DNA from: VXNE01 sp965203615
GTDB taxonomy: Bacteria; Pseudomonadota; Gammaproteobacteria; Pseudomonadales; Azotimanducaceae
Reading direction: 5' to 3'
DNA length: 64,000 bases
NCBI GenBank assembly: GCA_965203615.1
Contig: OZ241900.1
Span: 62,001 to 126,000 of the forward strand
This document shows positions 34,489 through 43,448 of this stretch, one piece after another. Below the pieces are notes generated by a model. The model saw only the letters and a program-made list of their open reading frames with translations, did no database searches and was not told where the DNA came from. Made by a program: the position numbers and the translations under genes. The stretch's first letter is position 1. Each line of letters opens with the position of its first letter.

Positions 34489-34952
34489 TGCGCGAGAATG
34501 CGGAAGCTCCGCTCGTAGGCGGCGGTGGCGCGCGCATAGAACTCGCGGTCTATGGCACCAAACAGCGCATGGGCGGCAATATCGGCGGCAAAACCCGAGC
34601 GAATGAGTCCAAGGGAGGCGAGATCGGGCGTCCCGCGCGTGCGGCGCAGAGTCTCGTAGGCAACGCTCAGTCCCGTCCAGTCGGGGGCGGGAGCGATTCG
34701 AAGGGCCGCGGCGGCTTCAAGCAGGACCGCTTCGTTGTCCACCAGCACATACTCCGCGACCGCGGCGTCGCGCAGGTCTTTCAGACGCCGCCAGACCGCA
34801 ACGCGCTGCGCGTCGGCGTACCCGTTCCAACCGGTCACCTCGTGGGCAAAGCGTTTGCATCCCCGGCAAACCAGGTCTCCATACGTGGTTGAACAGATGC
34901 CGATACACGGCGTTTGTCGCACTCTCAAGCCGCCGCGCCCCGAAGCGCGCAC
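34485..34952 (-). CDS. DUF1289 domain protein
   Basis: 155 residues. The N-terminal third is a DUF1289 cysteine motif, TPCIGICSTTYGDLVCRGCKR, four cysteines likely binding a metal or cluster, followed by GWNGYADAQRVAVWRRL; the rest is not recognised. Function unknown. Coupled to miaE by a 4-base overlap, and upstream neighbour purF is on the same strand with a 30-base gap. Confidence 0.8.
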   Translation of the reverse strand: MRASGRGGLRVRQTPCIGICSTTYGDLVCRGCKRFAHEVTGWNGYADAQRVAVWRRLKDLRDAAVAEYVLVDNEAVLLEAAAALRIAPAPDWTGLSVAYETLRRTRGTPDLASLGLIRSGFAADIAAHALFGAIDREFYARATAAYERSFRILAQ

Positions 34953-34982
34953 GGCACGAAACAGGCAATTCCGGTGGGTGCG

Positions 34983-36506
34983 CTAGACATCATGGTTGTG
35001 CAAGGCAATCTGGTCACCGTCCAGATCCGCATGCCGGCGCAGCTTGGTCGCGTCATTGCGATCGACCGACAGGCGATCGAGGTATGCGTCGTCGATGTCC
35101 CCCGTCACGTAGTGGCCGTCGAAAACCGAGCAGTCGAATGCGTGGAGACCGGGATTGCCCTCCCGGGCCGAGGCGACGAGGTCCTCGATCGTCTGGTAGA
35201 TCAACCAGTCGGCGCCGATGAGTCGGCCGACCTCGTCTTCCGTGCGGTTGTAGGCGACGAACTCATGCGCCGCGGGCATGTCGATGCCGTAGACATTCGG
35301 ATAGCGCACGGGCGGTGCGGCGCAGGCAAAGTACACCTTTCGCGCCCCCGCATCCCGGGCAAGCTGAATGATCTGGCGTGTCGTCGTCCCGCGCACGATG
35401 GAATCGTCCACCAGGAGCACATTCTTGTCCTTGAATTCCAGTTCGATCGCGTTGTGTTTCTGCCGGACGGACTCCCGCCGCTGGCTCTGTCCCGGCATGA
35501 TGAACGTGCGGCCCACATAGGGATTCTTGACGAGCCCCTCGCGGAACTTGACGTCCAGGCGGTGGGCGAGTGGCAGGGCTGCCGTGCGCGCCGTATCGGG
35601 GACCGGAATCACCACGTCGATATCGTGGTCGCGCTGTGAATAGCGATCGACGATGCGGTCCGCCAGCGTCTCGCCCATCCGCAGACGCGCCTTGTACACC
35701 GACACTTCATCCATGATGGAGTCCGGACGGGCGAAATAGACGTGCTCGAAGATACAGGGGGAATATGCGCGTTCGGGGCCGCAACGCCTCGTGTGCAGGT
35801 TGCCGTCGACGTCGATATAGACGGCCTCCCCCGGCATCACGTCCCGGATCAGTTCGAACGAAAGCGTGTCGAGGGCGACGCTTTCGGAAGCGATGATGTA
35901 CTCGGTACCCGACTCCGTCTCGCGTCGCCCGAAAACAAGGGGTCTTATGCCGTAGCAGTCGCGAAAGCCCACGATACCGCCGCCGATGATCATCGCCACC
36001 ACCGCGTAGGCGCCGCGGCAACGCCGATGCACGCCTTCCACGGCCGCGAACACGTCGTCCGCGTCCGGCGCCTGCGCGCCAGTCCTGTCCAGTTCGTGGG
36101 CAAAGACGTTGAGCAGTATCTCCGAATCCGAGTCCGTGTTGACGTGGCGACGGTCGGCGTGGAAGACGTCCGCCTCCAGCTCCGCCGCGTTGGTGAGATT
36201 GCCATTGTGCGCCAGGGCAATGCCGTACGGCGAGTTGACGTACATCGGCTGCGCCTCCGCCGAACTTGACGTGCCGGCGGTCGGATAGCGGACATGCCCT
36301 ACCCCGAGGTTGCCCACCAGGCGCTGCATGTGGCGTTGCTCGAATACGTCACGCACGAGGCCGTTGGCCTTGCGGAGCTGTACCCGCGTGCCGTCGCAGG
36401 TGACCATGCCCGCAGCATCCTGGCCGCGGTGCTGCAATGCGGTCAACGCGTCGTACAGCGCCTGGTTGGCCCGTGACCTGGTAACGATTCCGACTACGCC
36501 GCACAT
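34983..36506 (-). CDS. purF: Amidophosphoribosyltransferase
   Basis: First committed step of purine synthesis: PRPP plus glutamine gives phosphoribosylamine. 507 residues. N-terminal nucleophile Cys2 (MCGVVGIV), glutaminase motifs ALQHRGQDAAGM and GVGHVRYPTAG, HNGNL; phosphoribosyltransferase PRPP loop VLLVDDSIVRGTTTR. Twelve bases after cvpA, the standard gammaproteobacterial cvpA-purF unit. Confidence 0.97.
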   Translation of the reverse strand: MCGVVGIVTRSRANQALYDALTALQHRGQDAAGMVTCDGTRVQLRKANGLVRDVFEQRHMQRLVGNLGVGHVRYPTAGTSSSAEAQPMYVNSPYGIALAHNGNLTNAAELEADVFHADRRHVNTDSDSEILLNVFAHELDRTGAQAPDADDVFAAVEGVHRRCRGAYAVVAMIIGGGIVGFRDCYGIRPLVFGRRETESGTEYIIASESVALDTLSFELIRDVMPGEAVYIDVDGNLHTRRCGPERAYSPCIFEHVYFARPDSIMDEVSVYKARLRMGETLADRIVDRYSQRDHDIDVVIPVPDTARTAALPLAHRLDVKFREGLVKNPYVGRTFIMPGQSQRRESVRQKHNAIELEFKDKNVLLVDDSIVRGTTTRQIIQLARDAGARKVYFACAAPPVRYPNVYGIDMPAAHEFVAYNRTEDEVGRLIGADWLIYQTIEDLVASAREGNPGLHAFDCSVFDGHYVTGDIDDAYLDRLSVDRNDATKLRRHADLDGDQIALHNHDV

Positions 36507-36518
36507 GGGTCTATCCAG

Positions 36519-37040
36519 TCAGGTTTCTATGACAGTTTGCCGCTCGGGCTCGGGGTCCGCCGCTTCCAGGTCGGTCGCACGAAACAATTGCAGGATGTCC
36601 TGTTCGAAGACAAGCAACTCCGGGCGCAACAGGGACTCCTGCCACCAGTCGCTCGTCTCCGCGAAGGGCCGTGCGACGATGAGCGCGGCGATGACAACCA
36701 ACCCGCCACGCAGCGCACCGAATACAAATCCGAGAAACCGGTCGGTGCCACCCAGGCCCGTCGATTGAATCAACCTGGCGAGCGACCATTGCAGCAACCC
36801 GCCCGCGATCAGAACCCCAAAGAAAACGATGCCAAAGGCGATGGCGACGCGTATCGGCCGGCTCGCCTCTATCGCCGTCAGATACTCCGCGACGGGCGAG
36901 GCGAATACCATCGCACCCACGATCGCACATGCCCAGATCGCGAGGGAAACCACCTCCCTGACCAACCCCCGGAACAGCCCGATCACCGCCGACAGGAGGA
37001 TAAGCGTCAGAATGACGATGTCCGCAGCGGGCAGCATCAA
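36519..37040 (-). CDS. cvpA: CvpA family membrane protein
   Basis: 173 residues with four predicted membrane helices; DIVILTLILLSAVIGLFRGLVREVVSLAIW is typical of the family (start shown, ADIVILTL and RGLVREV being diagnostic), and GGTDRFLGFVFGALRG follows. Needed for colicin V export in E. coli and for envelope and bile stress tolerance; molecular role not known. ATG at 37040; upstream GTG or TTG extensions unlikely. Confidence 0.9.
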   Translation of the reverse strand: MMLPAADIVILTLILLSAVIGLFRGLVREVVSLAIWACAIVGAMVFASPVAEYLTAIEASRPIRVAIAFGIVFFGVLIAGGLLQWSLARLIQSTGLGGTDRFLGFVFGALRGGLVVIAALIVARPFAETSDWWQESLLRPELLVFEQDILQLFRATDLEAADPEPERQTVIET

Positions 37041-37089
37041 GGCCGCGTCCTGCCGGGGGCACCGTCATCGTTCGCAACATTCGCCCTCA

Positions 37090-37641
37090 TCAATAGCCGA
37101 ACCGAACCACCATGGCGTCGAAATCGTCATAGCGATCGGTCAGCTCCACCTTGAGGCGGTCGGCATCTTCCCGGTCAATCATTGGGCCGACGGCGACGCG
37201 CGTCAGCTTGTCCGGCTTCTTCATGTTCGACAACAACGCGTCGTAACCGTCGGAGCGCAATCGATCACGCAAGGCTATGGCGCGCTCATACTCCGCGAAG
37301 CTGCCAACCTGGACCGCCCACGCGTCCGCCGGCATCTCGATCAGTTCGTCCTCTGCGACGATCACCGGTTCACCGATTTTGACACCCGTCTCGAGCCGAT
37401 AGCCTTCGGGATCCGTCTCTGCCAGAAGTTCATCCCGGCCGGCGATGATGGAAGTGAAGTCCGGAACCGGCGCATCCCGCGCGGCTTCGACAGCGCTGAC
37501 ATCGATGCGCTCTTCAGGCAACGGCGGCAGTTCCAGGGGTTCGAGCCCATCGCCATCAAAAAGCATGGGAAAGAAAATCGCCGCCAGGGCAAGGAGGAAG
37601 ACGGTGCCGGTGACCCGGTATCGAGTCCGGTCGGTCAGCAT
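37090..37641 (-). CDS. SPOR domain protein (DedD-like)
   Basis: 183 residues: short cytoplasmic start, one membrane helix (VTGTVFLLALAAIFFPMLF), a Pro/Glu-rich periplasmic linker, and a C-terminal SPOR domain (WAVQVGSFAEYERAIALRDRL ... RVAVGPMIDREDADRL). SPOR domains bind denuded septal peptidoglycan, so a division role as for DedD is likely. Position between folC and cvpA matches dedD. Confidence 0.88.
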   Translation of the reverse strand: MLTDRTRYRVTGTVFLLALAAIFFPMLFDGDGLEPLELPPLPEERIDVSAVEAARDAPVPDFTSIIAGRDELLAETDPEGYRLETGVKIGEPVIVAEDELIEMPADAWAVQVGSFAEYERAIALRDRLRSDGYDALLSNMKKPDKLTRVAVGPMIDREDADRLKVELTDRYDDFDAMVVRFGY

Positions 37642-37707
37642 CGGCCGTAGCTGAACCTGGTGTCGAATCCCGCATGGAATCCTTGCGGGACGGAGCCAGA
37701 GCTTGGG

Positions 37708-38937
37708 TTAATTTGCACGGATCAGTTCTTGGCGCGCACGGGCTACGGTATCGAACGAACCGAGTACGAGGATAACATCGTTTGCCTCCGTAGTAGATAG
37801 CGCGCACGCGATCGCGTCGATCATTCGGGGCTGCCGCAGGTGTCGGACACGCAGTCGTTTGCCCAGGTCTCCAGCGCTCAACCCCCTCGTCGCCGCATTG
37901 TCCGTCAGCACCCAGCGGTCTACGCAGTCCGAGAGAGCGGTCACCACGCCGCCAACGTCCTTGTCCTCCAGCATTCCCAGGATCGCGCAGGCAACACGCG
38001 TGTCCAGGTGCTCACGCAGAAACCGCGCCGCATCGGGGTTGTGTGCGACATCCAGGATCCAGCGGCGCCCGAGACCGTCGACGCGTTCATGACGTCCCGG
38101 AATCGTTGTCTGCCGGCAGGCTTCCCGCACCACCGCCTGGTCGACATCCGGCTCGATCATGGCGAAGGCCTGCAAGGCCGCAGCGGCATTGTCCAATGCC
38201 ACTTTCGGACGGTCCTCCACCTGGATCCGGCGGCCGCCGACCAGCTCGACCCTCCAGCCGCACCTGTCATCGGCGACGGAAAAGTCGACGCCACTCCTGA
38301 TGAGCGGGGCGTTGAGTGCCGCCGCACGTTCGCAGACGGAGTCGGGCACGTCCCGGGCCCCGAAAACCACCGGTCGCCCCGGGCGCATCACACCGGCTTT
38401 CTCCGCCCCGATGGATTCGAGGTCCGGGCCAAGATAGTCCTGATGGTCGAGGCCAATACTCGTGATCACCGCGACATCCGAATCAACGATGTTGACCGCG
38501 TCGAGGCGTCCCCCGAGGCCCACCTCAAGCACCGCCACGTCCACGTTGCGGTCACGGAACACCCGAAACGCCGCGAGTATTGCGTACTCGAAATACGTGA
38601 GCGCAACGCCGCGACGGGCCCTTTCCACGTGTTCGAACGCGGCCGCGATCTCGTCATCTTCGACCTCTTCTCCGTCGACGCGAATACGCTCGTTGAATCG
38701 CACCAGGTGCGGTGAAAGCGTGGTCCCGACGCTGCGGCCCGAGGCCAGCAGGAGCTGTTCCAGGAAAACCGCCGTCGATCCCTTGCCGTTGGTTCCCGCC
38801 ACGACGAAATTGACGGCGGCGGGCGGATTCACGTCGGCGCGGGCGGCGACTTCCGCGACAGGCCGCAGGCCGCGCGCAACGGTCTTCGGGTGTTCGACGC
38901 CGATGCGATCGAGCCAGGCCGCGAGGCTAGCCTTCAT
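37708..38937 (-). CDS. folC: Bifunctional folylpolyglutamate/dihydrofolate synthase
   Basis: Adds glutamate to dihydropteroate and to tetrahydrofolates. 409 residues from ATG 38937; the longer open frame is a shadow of trpA. Mur-ligase-like signatures: FVVAGTNGKGSTAVFLEQLL (P-loop), TLSPHLVRFNERIRVDGE, ITSIGLDHQDYLG, IPGRHERV and ILDVAHNPDAARFL. Start overlaps the trpA stop by 4 bases. In most relatives accD lies between trpA and folC; here it is missing. Confidence 0.95.
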   Translation of the reverse strand: MKASLAAWLDRIGVEHPKTVARGLRPVAEVAARADVNPPAAVNFVVAGTNGKGSTAVFLEQLLLASGRSVGTTLSPHLVRFNERIRVDGEEVEDDEIAAAFEHVERARRGVALTYFEYAILAAFRVFRDRNVDVAVLEVGLGGRLDAVNIVDSDVAVITSIGLDHQDYLGPDLESIGAEKAGVMRPGRPVVFGARDVPDSVCERAAALNAPLIRSGVDFSVADDRCGWRVELVGGRRIQVEDRPKVALDNAAAALQAFAMIEPDVDQAVVREACRQTTIPGRHERVDGLGRRWILDVAHNPDAARFLREHLDTRVACAILGMLEDKDVGGVVTALSDCVDRWVLTDNAATRGLSAGDLGKRLRVRHLRQPRMIDAIACALSTTEANDVILVLGSFDTVARARQELIRAN

Positions 38938-39740
38938 AACGTGTCGATGGCGTCCCGCAATTCGCCCAGTTTCGCCTGCAGCGCCGCGGGTATGCCTTCG
39001 GGTTCCGCCGCGCGGTCTCCCATGATGTCGACCAGGACGCTTCCGACAACGACGCCGTCCGCGACCTGGGCCACCGACCGGGCCGATTCCGCATCCTTGA
39101 TGCCGAAGCCGACCTGGACCGGCAGAGTGCATACTTTCCGCAACCCCTGGATGTTGCGTTCGACATCGGCGGTATCGAGGTGATCGGCACCGGTCACGCC
39201 CTTCAGTGACACGTAGTATATGAACCCGCTGGCCCGCTCCGAGATCTGTACGGCACGTACCAGCGATGTCGTCGGCGCGACCAGGAAGATCAGGTCGATG
39301 TCCTCGCGCGCCAGCGCTTCCTGTAGCGACGCCGCCTCGTCCGGCGGCAGGTTCACCAGGATCAGCCCGTCGACGCCGGCTGCCCGCGCCCGCGCGGCGA
39401 AAGTCTCGTATCCCATGCGCATGACGGAGTTGAGGTATCCCATGAGGACCACCGGCGTCGAATCATTCACCAGGCGAAAGTCCGCTGCCATGCGCAGCAC
39501 GCTCGTCAGTGTCACGCCGTTGGCAAGCGCGCGCTCGGACGATCTCTGAATGGATGGTCCTTCCGCCTCCGGGTCCGAGAACGGCACCCCGAGTTCAACG
39601 ATGTCCGCGCCGCCACGGACCAGCGCGTGCATCGCGGGCACCGTGGCTTCCCGCACGGGATCGCCCGCGGTGATGAACGCCGTCAACGCCTTGCCGCCCG
39701 CGACAATCCGTGCCGCCAGCGTTTCGCCAAGGCGGTTCAC
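38934..39740 (-). CDS. trpA: Tryptophan synthase alpha subunit
   Basis: Cleaves indole-3-glycerol phosphate, passing indole to TrpB. 268 residues, TIM barrel: ALTAFITAGDP, GADIVELGVPFSDPEAEGP with catalytic Glu and Asp, FIYYVSLKGVTGA, VQVGFGIKDAESAR, ADGVVVGSVLV. Overlaps trpB by 4 bases (ATGA-type) and folC by 4 bases, giving tight coupling. Confidence 0.97.
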   Translation of the reverse strand: MNRLGETLAARIVAGGKALTAFITAGDPVREATVPAMHALVRGGADIVELGVPFSDPEAEGPSIQRSSERALANGVTLTSVLRMAADFRLVNDSTPVVLMGYLNSVMRMGYETFAARARAAGVDGLILVNLPPDEAASLQEALAREDIDLIFLVAPTTSLVRAVQISERASGFIYYVSLKGVTGADHLDTADVERNIQGLRKVCTLPVQVGFGIKDAESARSVAQVADGVVVGSVLVDIMGDRAAEPEGIPAALQAKLGELRDAIDTL

Positions 39741-40963
39741 AGCTCGATACCGTCGAGTTGGGCCACGGTGTTGATGTCCTTGTCGCCGCGGCCCGAGAGA
39801 TTCACGATGACAATCTCGTCAGCGGACCTCTGTTGTGCTTCCCGCGCGACCCACGCTACGGCGTGGCTCGACTCCAGCGCGGGCAGGATGCCCTCGGTCC
39901 GGTTCAGCAGCCGAAACGCCTCCAGCGCCTCGTCATCCGTGACAGCGGTATAGCGGGCACGGCCGATGTCCTTCCAGTAGGCGTGTTCCGGTCCGACGCC
40001 CGGATAGTCGAGCCCGGCCGAAATGGAGTGCGTCTGCATGATCTGGCCGTCCTCGTCCTGCATCAGGTATGTGTGCTGGCCGTGCAGGACGCCCGGTGTC
40101 CCCGCGTTCAGGGGCGCCGCGTGCTGCGCCGTCTCCAGGCCCAGGCCCGCCGCTTCGACACCGACCATGTCGACGCTCTCGTCGTCCACAAATGGATAGA
40201 ACAGTCCCATCGCGTTCGATCCACCGCCGACGCAGGCCACCAGCAGGTCCGGCAGGCGTCCCTCGAGGCGAAGGCACTGCTCCCGCGCCTCCCGGCCGAT
40301 CACCGCCTGGAAATCCCGCACCATCATGGGATAGGGATGCGGTCCGGCGACGCTTCCGATGATGTAGTGCGTCGTATCGACATGGGTGACCCAATCGCGC
40401 ATTGCCTCGTTCATCGCATCCTTGAGGGTCTTTGAACCGGACTCCACCGGCACCACCTCCGCGCCGAGCATTTTCATGCGGTAGACGTTGGCGCTTTGCC
40501 GGGCGATATCCTCCGATCCCATGTATACGCGGCAGTCGAGACCGATTCGCGCCGCCACCGTCGCAGTGGCGACTCCATGCTGGCCCGCTCCGGTCTCGGC
40601 GATGATGCGCGGCTTGCCCATGCGTTTCGCGAGCAACGCCTGGCCCACCGTGTTGTTGATCTTGTGCGCGCCGGTGTGATTGAGATCTTCGCGCTTGAGA
40701 TAGATCTTCGCCCCGCCCAGTTCCGCGGTGAGGCGCGCGGCGTGGTAGAGGGGAGTCGGCCTGCCCACGTAGTTTGCGAGATCATCGGTCAGTTCGCGCT
40801 GGAATTCGGCATCGTGCTTGAGCGCCTCGTAGAGCGTCCTCAACTGGTCCAGCGCATGCACCAGCGTTTCCGCGACGAAACGCCCCCCGTAGGGCCCGAA
40901 TCGTCCTGCCGACCCGGGCTGCCGATACGGAGACCTATTCGTTCCCGCCACGTCGCACCTCAT
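39737..40963 (-). CDS. trpB: Tryptophan synthase beta subunit
   Basis: PLP enzyme joining indole and serine. 408 residues; FGPYGGRFVAETL start, PLP lysine in NHTGAHKINNTVGQALLA, ETGAGQHGVATATV, CVGGGSNAMGLF, SISAGLDYPGVGPEH and LSGRGDKD. N-terminal 20 or so residues are extra and overlap trpF by 29 bases; a later in-frame start cannot be excluded. Confidence 0.97.
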   Translation of the reverse strand: MRCDVAGTNRSPYRQPGSAGRFGPYGGRFVAETLVHALDQLRTLYEALKHDAEFQRELTDDLANYVGRPTPLYHAARLTAELGGAKIYLKREDLNHTGAHKINNTVGQALLAKRMGKPRIIAETGAGQHGVATATVAARIGLDCRVYMGSEDIARQSANVYRMKMLGAEVVPVESGSKTLKDAMNEAMRDWVTHVDTTHYIIGSVAGPHPYPMMVRDFQAVIGREAREQCLRLEGRLPDLLVACVGGGSNAMGLFYPFVDDESVDMVGVEAAGLGLETAQHAAPLNAGTPGVLHGQHTYLMQDEDGQIMQTHSISAGLDYPGVGPEHAYWKDIGRARYTAVTDDEALEAFRLLNRTEGILPALESSHAVAWVAREAQQRSADEIVIVNLSGRGDKDINTVAQLDGIEL

Positions 40964-41564
40964 CCATGAACGCCCGCACCTTGGCCGGACACTTTACGCC
41001 CGGATCGAAGCCCTCGACACCGCTGCTCACGTCAACCCCGTAGGGACGCAGCCGCCGAATCGCCTCGCCTACATTGTCGGGGGTCAGTCCACCCGCGAGC
41101 ACCAGCGGCTTCATCGCACGTGCCGGCCACAGCGACCAGTCGAATGGACGGCCAATACCACCCTTCACGGCCGGGTCGAACGTGTCGAGCAACAGGCCCG
41201 CCGCGGTGCGGTAGTCGCGCTCGATCGCTGCCGCATCGATGGGTTCGCGGACGCTCACGGCCTTCATGTACGGCACGCCGAATCGTTCGCACGCGGTCCG
41301 CGGCTCGTCGCCGTGGAACTGCAGAAGTCCAAGCGGAACCTGGCGCAGGACCTCTTCGATTCGCTCGGCTTCGGCGTCCACGAAAATGCCTACCGGAGTC
41401 ACGAAGGGCGGCAAGACGGCCACAATGTCGCGCGCCACCCGGGCTTCCACGCACCGTGGGCTGCCCGGATAGAAATTCAGGCCGATGGCATCACAACCCG
41501 CCGACGCCGCCACGGCGGCATCGGCCACGGAAGTAATCCCGCAGATTTTCGCCCTTATGCGCAC
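40935..41564 (-). CDS. trpF: Phosphoribosylanthranilate isomerase
   Basis: Amadori rearrangement step of tryptophan synthesis. 209 residues, small TIM barrel: KICGITSVADAAVAASAGCDAIGLNF with the catalytic Cys, VGIFVDAEAERI, LLQFHGDEP, LLDTFDP, LAGGLTPDNV, GVDVSSGVEGFDPGVK with the catalytic Asp. Monofunctional, as in Pseudomonas, in the truA-trpF-trpB-trpA order. trpE, G, D and C are elsewhere. Confidence 0.96.
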   Translation of the reverse strand: MRIRAKICGITSVADAAVAASAGCDAIGLNFYPGSPRCVEARVARDIVAVLPPFVTPVGIFVDAEAERIEEVLRQVPLGLLQFHGDEPRTACERFGVPYMKAVSVREPIDAAAIERDYRTAAGLLLDTFDPAVKGGIGRPFDWSLWPARAMKPLVLAGGLTPDNVGEAIRRLRPYGVDVSSGVEGFDPGVKCPAKVRAFMDEVRRGGNE

Positions 41565-41605
41565 GACGTTTTCACCTGGAACCTGGCAGAACGGTCGATT
41601 TTACG

Positions 41606-42397
41606 TCACAGCAGCGTCGGCGGCGGACAATAGGCGATATCGAGGTCCGGGTAGCCGACCTGCACGAGGTACAGCCCTGCGGCCGCCGCAGTTGGCGCCG
41701 CCTTCGTCCTGTCCTTGCAGGCCAGCAGCCGTGCGAGGTACCCGGTGTCCTCCTCGCCGAGACCGACACGGCGCAGGCTGCCGGCGATATTGCGCACCAT
41801 CCTCAGGAGAAACGCATTGGCGGCAACGTCGAGCACAACCTGCGGTCCGCGACGGTATACCGACACGGATTCAACGCAACGGTACGGGGTGTTGGACTGG
41901 CAGCCCGCGGCCCGGAAAGACGTGAAGTCCTGCTCGCCCAGCAGGCATTGCGCCGCCCTCGACATGGTTGCCTCGTCCAGCCGCTCGCGCGACCAGGCCA
42001 CTTTGCCGCGCAACAGCGCGGGCGCCGTCTCCGACTCGTGGAAAATGTACACATAGCGTCGCGCGGTAGCATCGAAACGGGCATTGAACCCATCGGTGGC
42101 CCGGCGCGACCAGGTCACCGCGACCGCCTTGTTCATGAGCGCGTTGACGCCCCGGCGCCAGGCGTCGAGCGGTCTGTCGGCATGTGTCGGGAAACTCACG
42201 ACCTGTTGCGTGGCATGGACGCCCGTGTCGGTTCGTCCCGCCGCCGTGACGCGGACCGGCTCGTCGGCAACCTCCGAGAGCGCCGACTCCAGCGTCTCCT
42301 GAACTGTCGGAACGCCGCGCTGCGCCTGAAACCCGTGGAATGCGCCTCCGTCGTACTCGAGCCCCAGTGCGATGGTCACGCCCGGGCCGGGTGTCAC
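41606..42397 (-). CDS. truA: tRNA pseudouridine(38-40) synthase
   Basis: Converts uridines 38-40 of tRNA anticodon arms to pseudouridine. 263 residues; GLEYDGGAFHGFQAQ start, catalytic Asp in AAGRTDTGVHATQQV, RRYVYIF and LLRMVRNIAGSLRRVG. GTG start overlaps the fimV stop as GTGA. Confidence 0.96.
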   Translation of the reverse strand: MTPGPGVTIALGLEYDGGAFHGFQAQRGVPTVQETLESALSEVADEPVRVTAAGRTDTGVHATQQVVSFPTHADRPLDAWRRGVNALMNKAVAVTWSRRATDGFNARFDATARRYVYIFHESETAPALLRGKVAWSRERLDEATMSRAAQCLLGEQDFTSFRAAGCQSNTPYRCVESVSVYRRGPQVVLDVAANAFLLRMVRNIAGSLRRVGLGEEDTGYLARLLACKDRTKAAPTAAAAGLYLVQVGYPDLDIAYCPPPTLL

Positions 42398-43422
42398 TCC
42401 ATTCGTCCCAGGAGATCCTCAGCTTCGCGCCGCTCTTGTTCGCTTCCTTCCGCCAGCACCTCTTCGAGGACCTCGCGAGCCTGTTCGGTTCGACCCATGT
42501 CGACAAAGGCCCGTGCCAGATTGAGCTTGGTCGACGAGGCATAGTCGTCGGACCCGGCGTCCGGCGCCAGCCGGCCGGTCGCGATCCGCCTGGCGCCAAG
42601 CGGCTGCGGCGCCGGCTCTGCTGCGGTCGTTCCCCGGCCCCCTCGGACCCTCGTGTACAGAAAAGCGATCACGGCCACCAGGAGCACGGCCAGGGCAACT
42701 CCCGTGACCAGATTCCGGCGCGTCGTCCCAACGTCGTTCGCGGTGCCCGACTGCGCGTCGGCCGCCCGAGTCTCGCTGTCCGCCAATCGGCGGCGCATCG
42801 TCGAGATCTGGGCTTCCAGCGCCCCAATCTTGGCAGTGGCGACATCGAGTTCCGTCTGGACGGCTTGCAGGCGTTCCTCCAGTTCCGCGTTCCGCAGTGC
42901 GAGCATCTCGGGACTCTCATCCTGGACTTCGGGCGGGACAGCGTCATCCTGGGGAAGAACCTCCTCCCATTCGGGAGCGGGCGCTTCATCCGCCGGAGCG
43001 TCCGGTTCCCCAGTCTCCGCAGCCGTCGATGTCTCCGTCTCCGCAGCCGTTGCCGGAACCCTGAGCATCACGCCACGCATCAGGCGGTTGGGATCGCCCG
43101 CGAGGAACGCATCCGGGTTCATGCGTTGCAGGGCGGACACCGTCTCCGCCACTGTCAGCCCATCCGGCCGCACCTTCCTGGCAATGGACCAAAGCGTATC
43201 GTCCCGCGTCGTCGGCCCGTACATCCCTCCTGCATGAGCCGGGGCTTCTTCCACCGGCGTTTCCTTCACCGGTTCAGTCAGTTCGAGATCCACAGCCTCG
43301 AGAATCGCCGGCGCTTCTTCCGCCAGGGCCAACTGGCCCCCACCGAGGCAGAGGCCAATCACCCCGAGCCGAATGACAGCCCGCAACGCGGGGGCCAGGC
43401 GATCAGCCACCCGAGTATCCAT
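42394..43422 (-). CDS. FimV/HubP family protein, short form
   Basis: Peptidoglycan-binding polar hub protein; in Pseudomonas FimV organises type IV pili and twitching. 342 residues from ATG 43422, giving signal sequence LGVIGLCLGGGQLALA. Visible: FimV N-terminal LysM-like region (YGPTTRDDTLWSIARKV ... LMRGVMLRVP), acidic Ala/Glu-rich linker, a coiled coil (EMLALRNAELEERLQ...), a membrane helix (LVTGVALAVLLVAVIAFLY) and the C-terminal FimV TPR-like segment (NLARAFVDMGRTEQAREVL). FimV is commonly 700-950 residues; the repeated acidic cytoplasmic part is almost gone. Position asd-fimV-truA is standard. Confidence 0.85.
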   Translation of the reverse strand: MDTRVADRLAPALRAVIRLGVIGLCLGGGQLALAEEAPAILEAVDLELTEPVKETPVEEAPAHAGGMYGPTTRDDTLWSIARKVRPDGLTVAETVSALQRMNPDAFLAGDPNRLMRGVMLRVPATAAETETSTAAETGEPDAPADEAPAPEWEEVLPQDDAVPPEVQDESPEMLALRNAELEERLQAVQTELDVATAKIGALEAQISTMRRRLADSETRAADAQSGTANDVGTTRRNLVTGVALAVLLVAVIAFLYTRVRGGRGTTAAEPAPQPLGARRIATGRLAPDAGSDDYASSTKLNLARAFVDMGRTEQAREVLEEVLAEGSEQERREAEDLLGRME

Positions 43423-43448
43423 ACCCGCCTGCAACCTGCGCACTCCCG

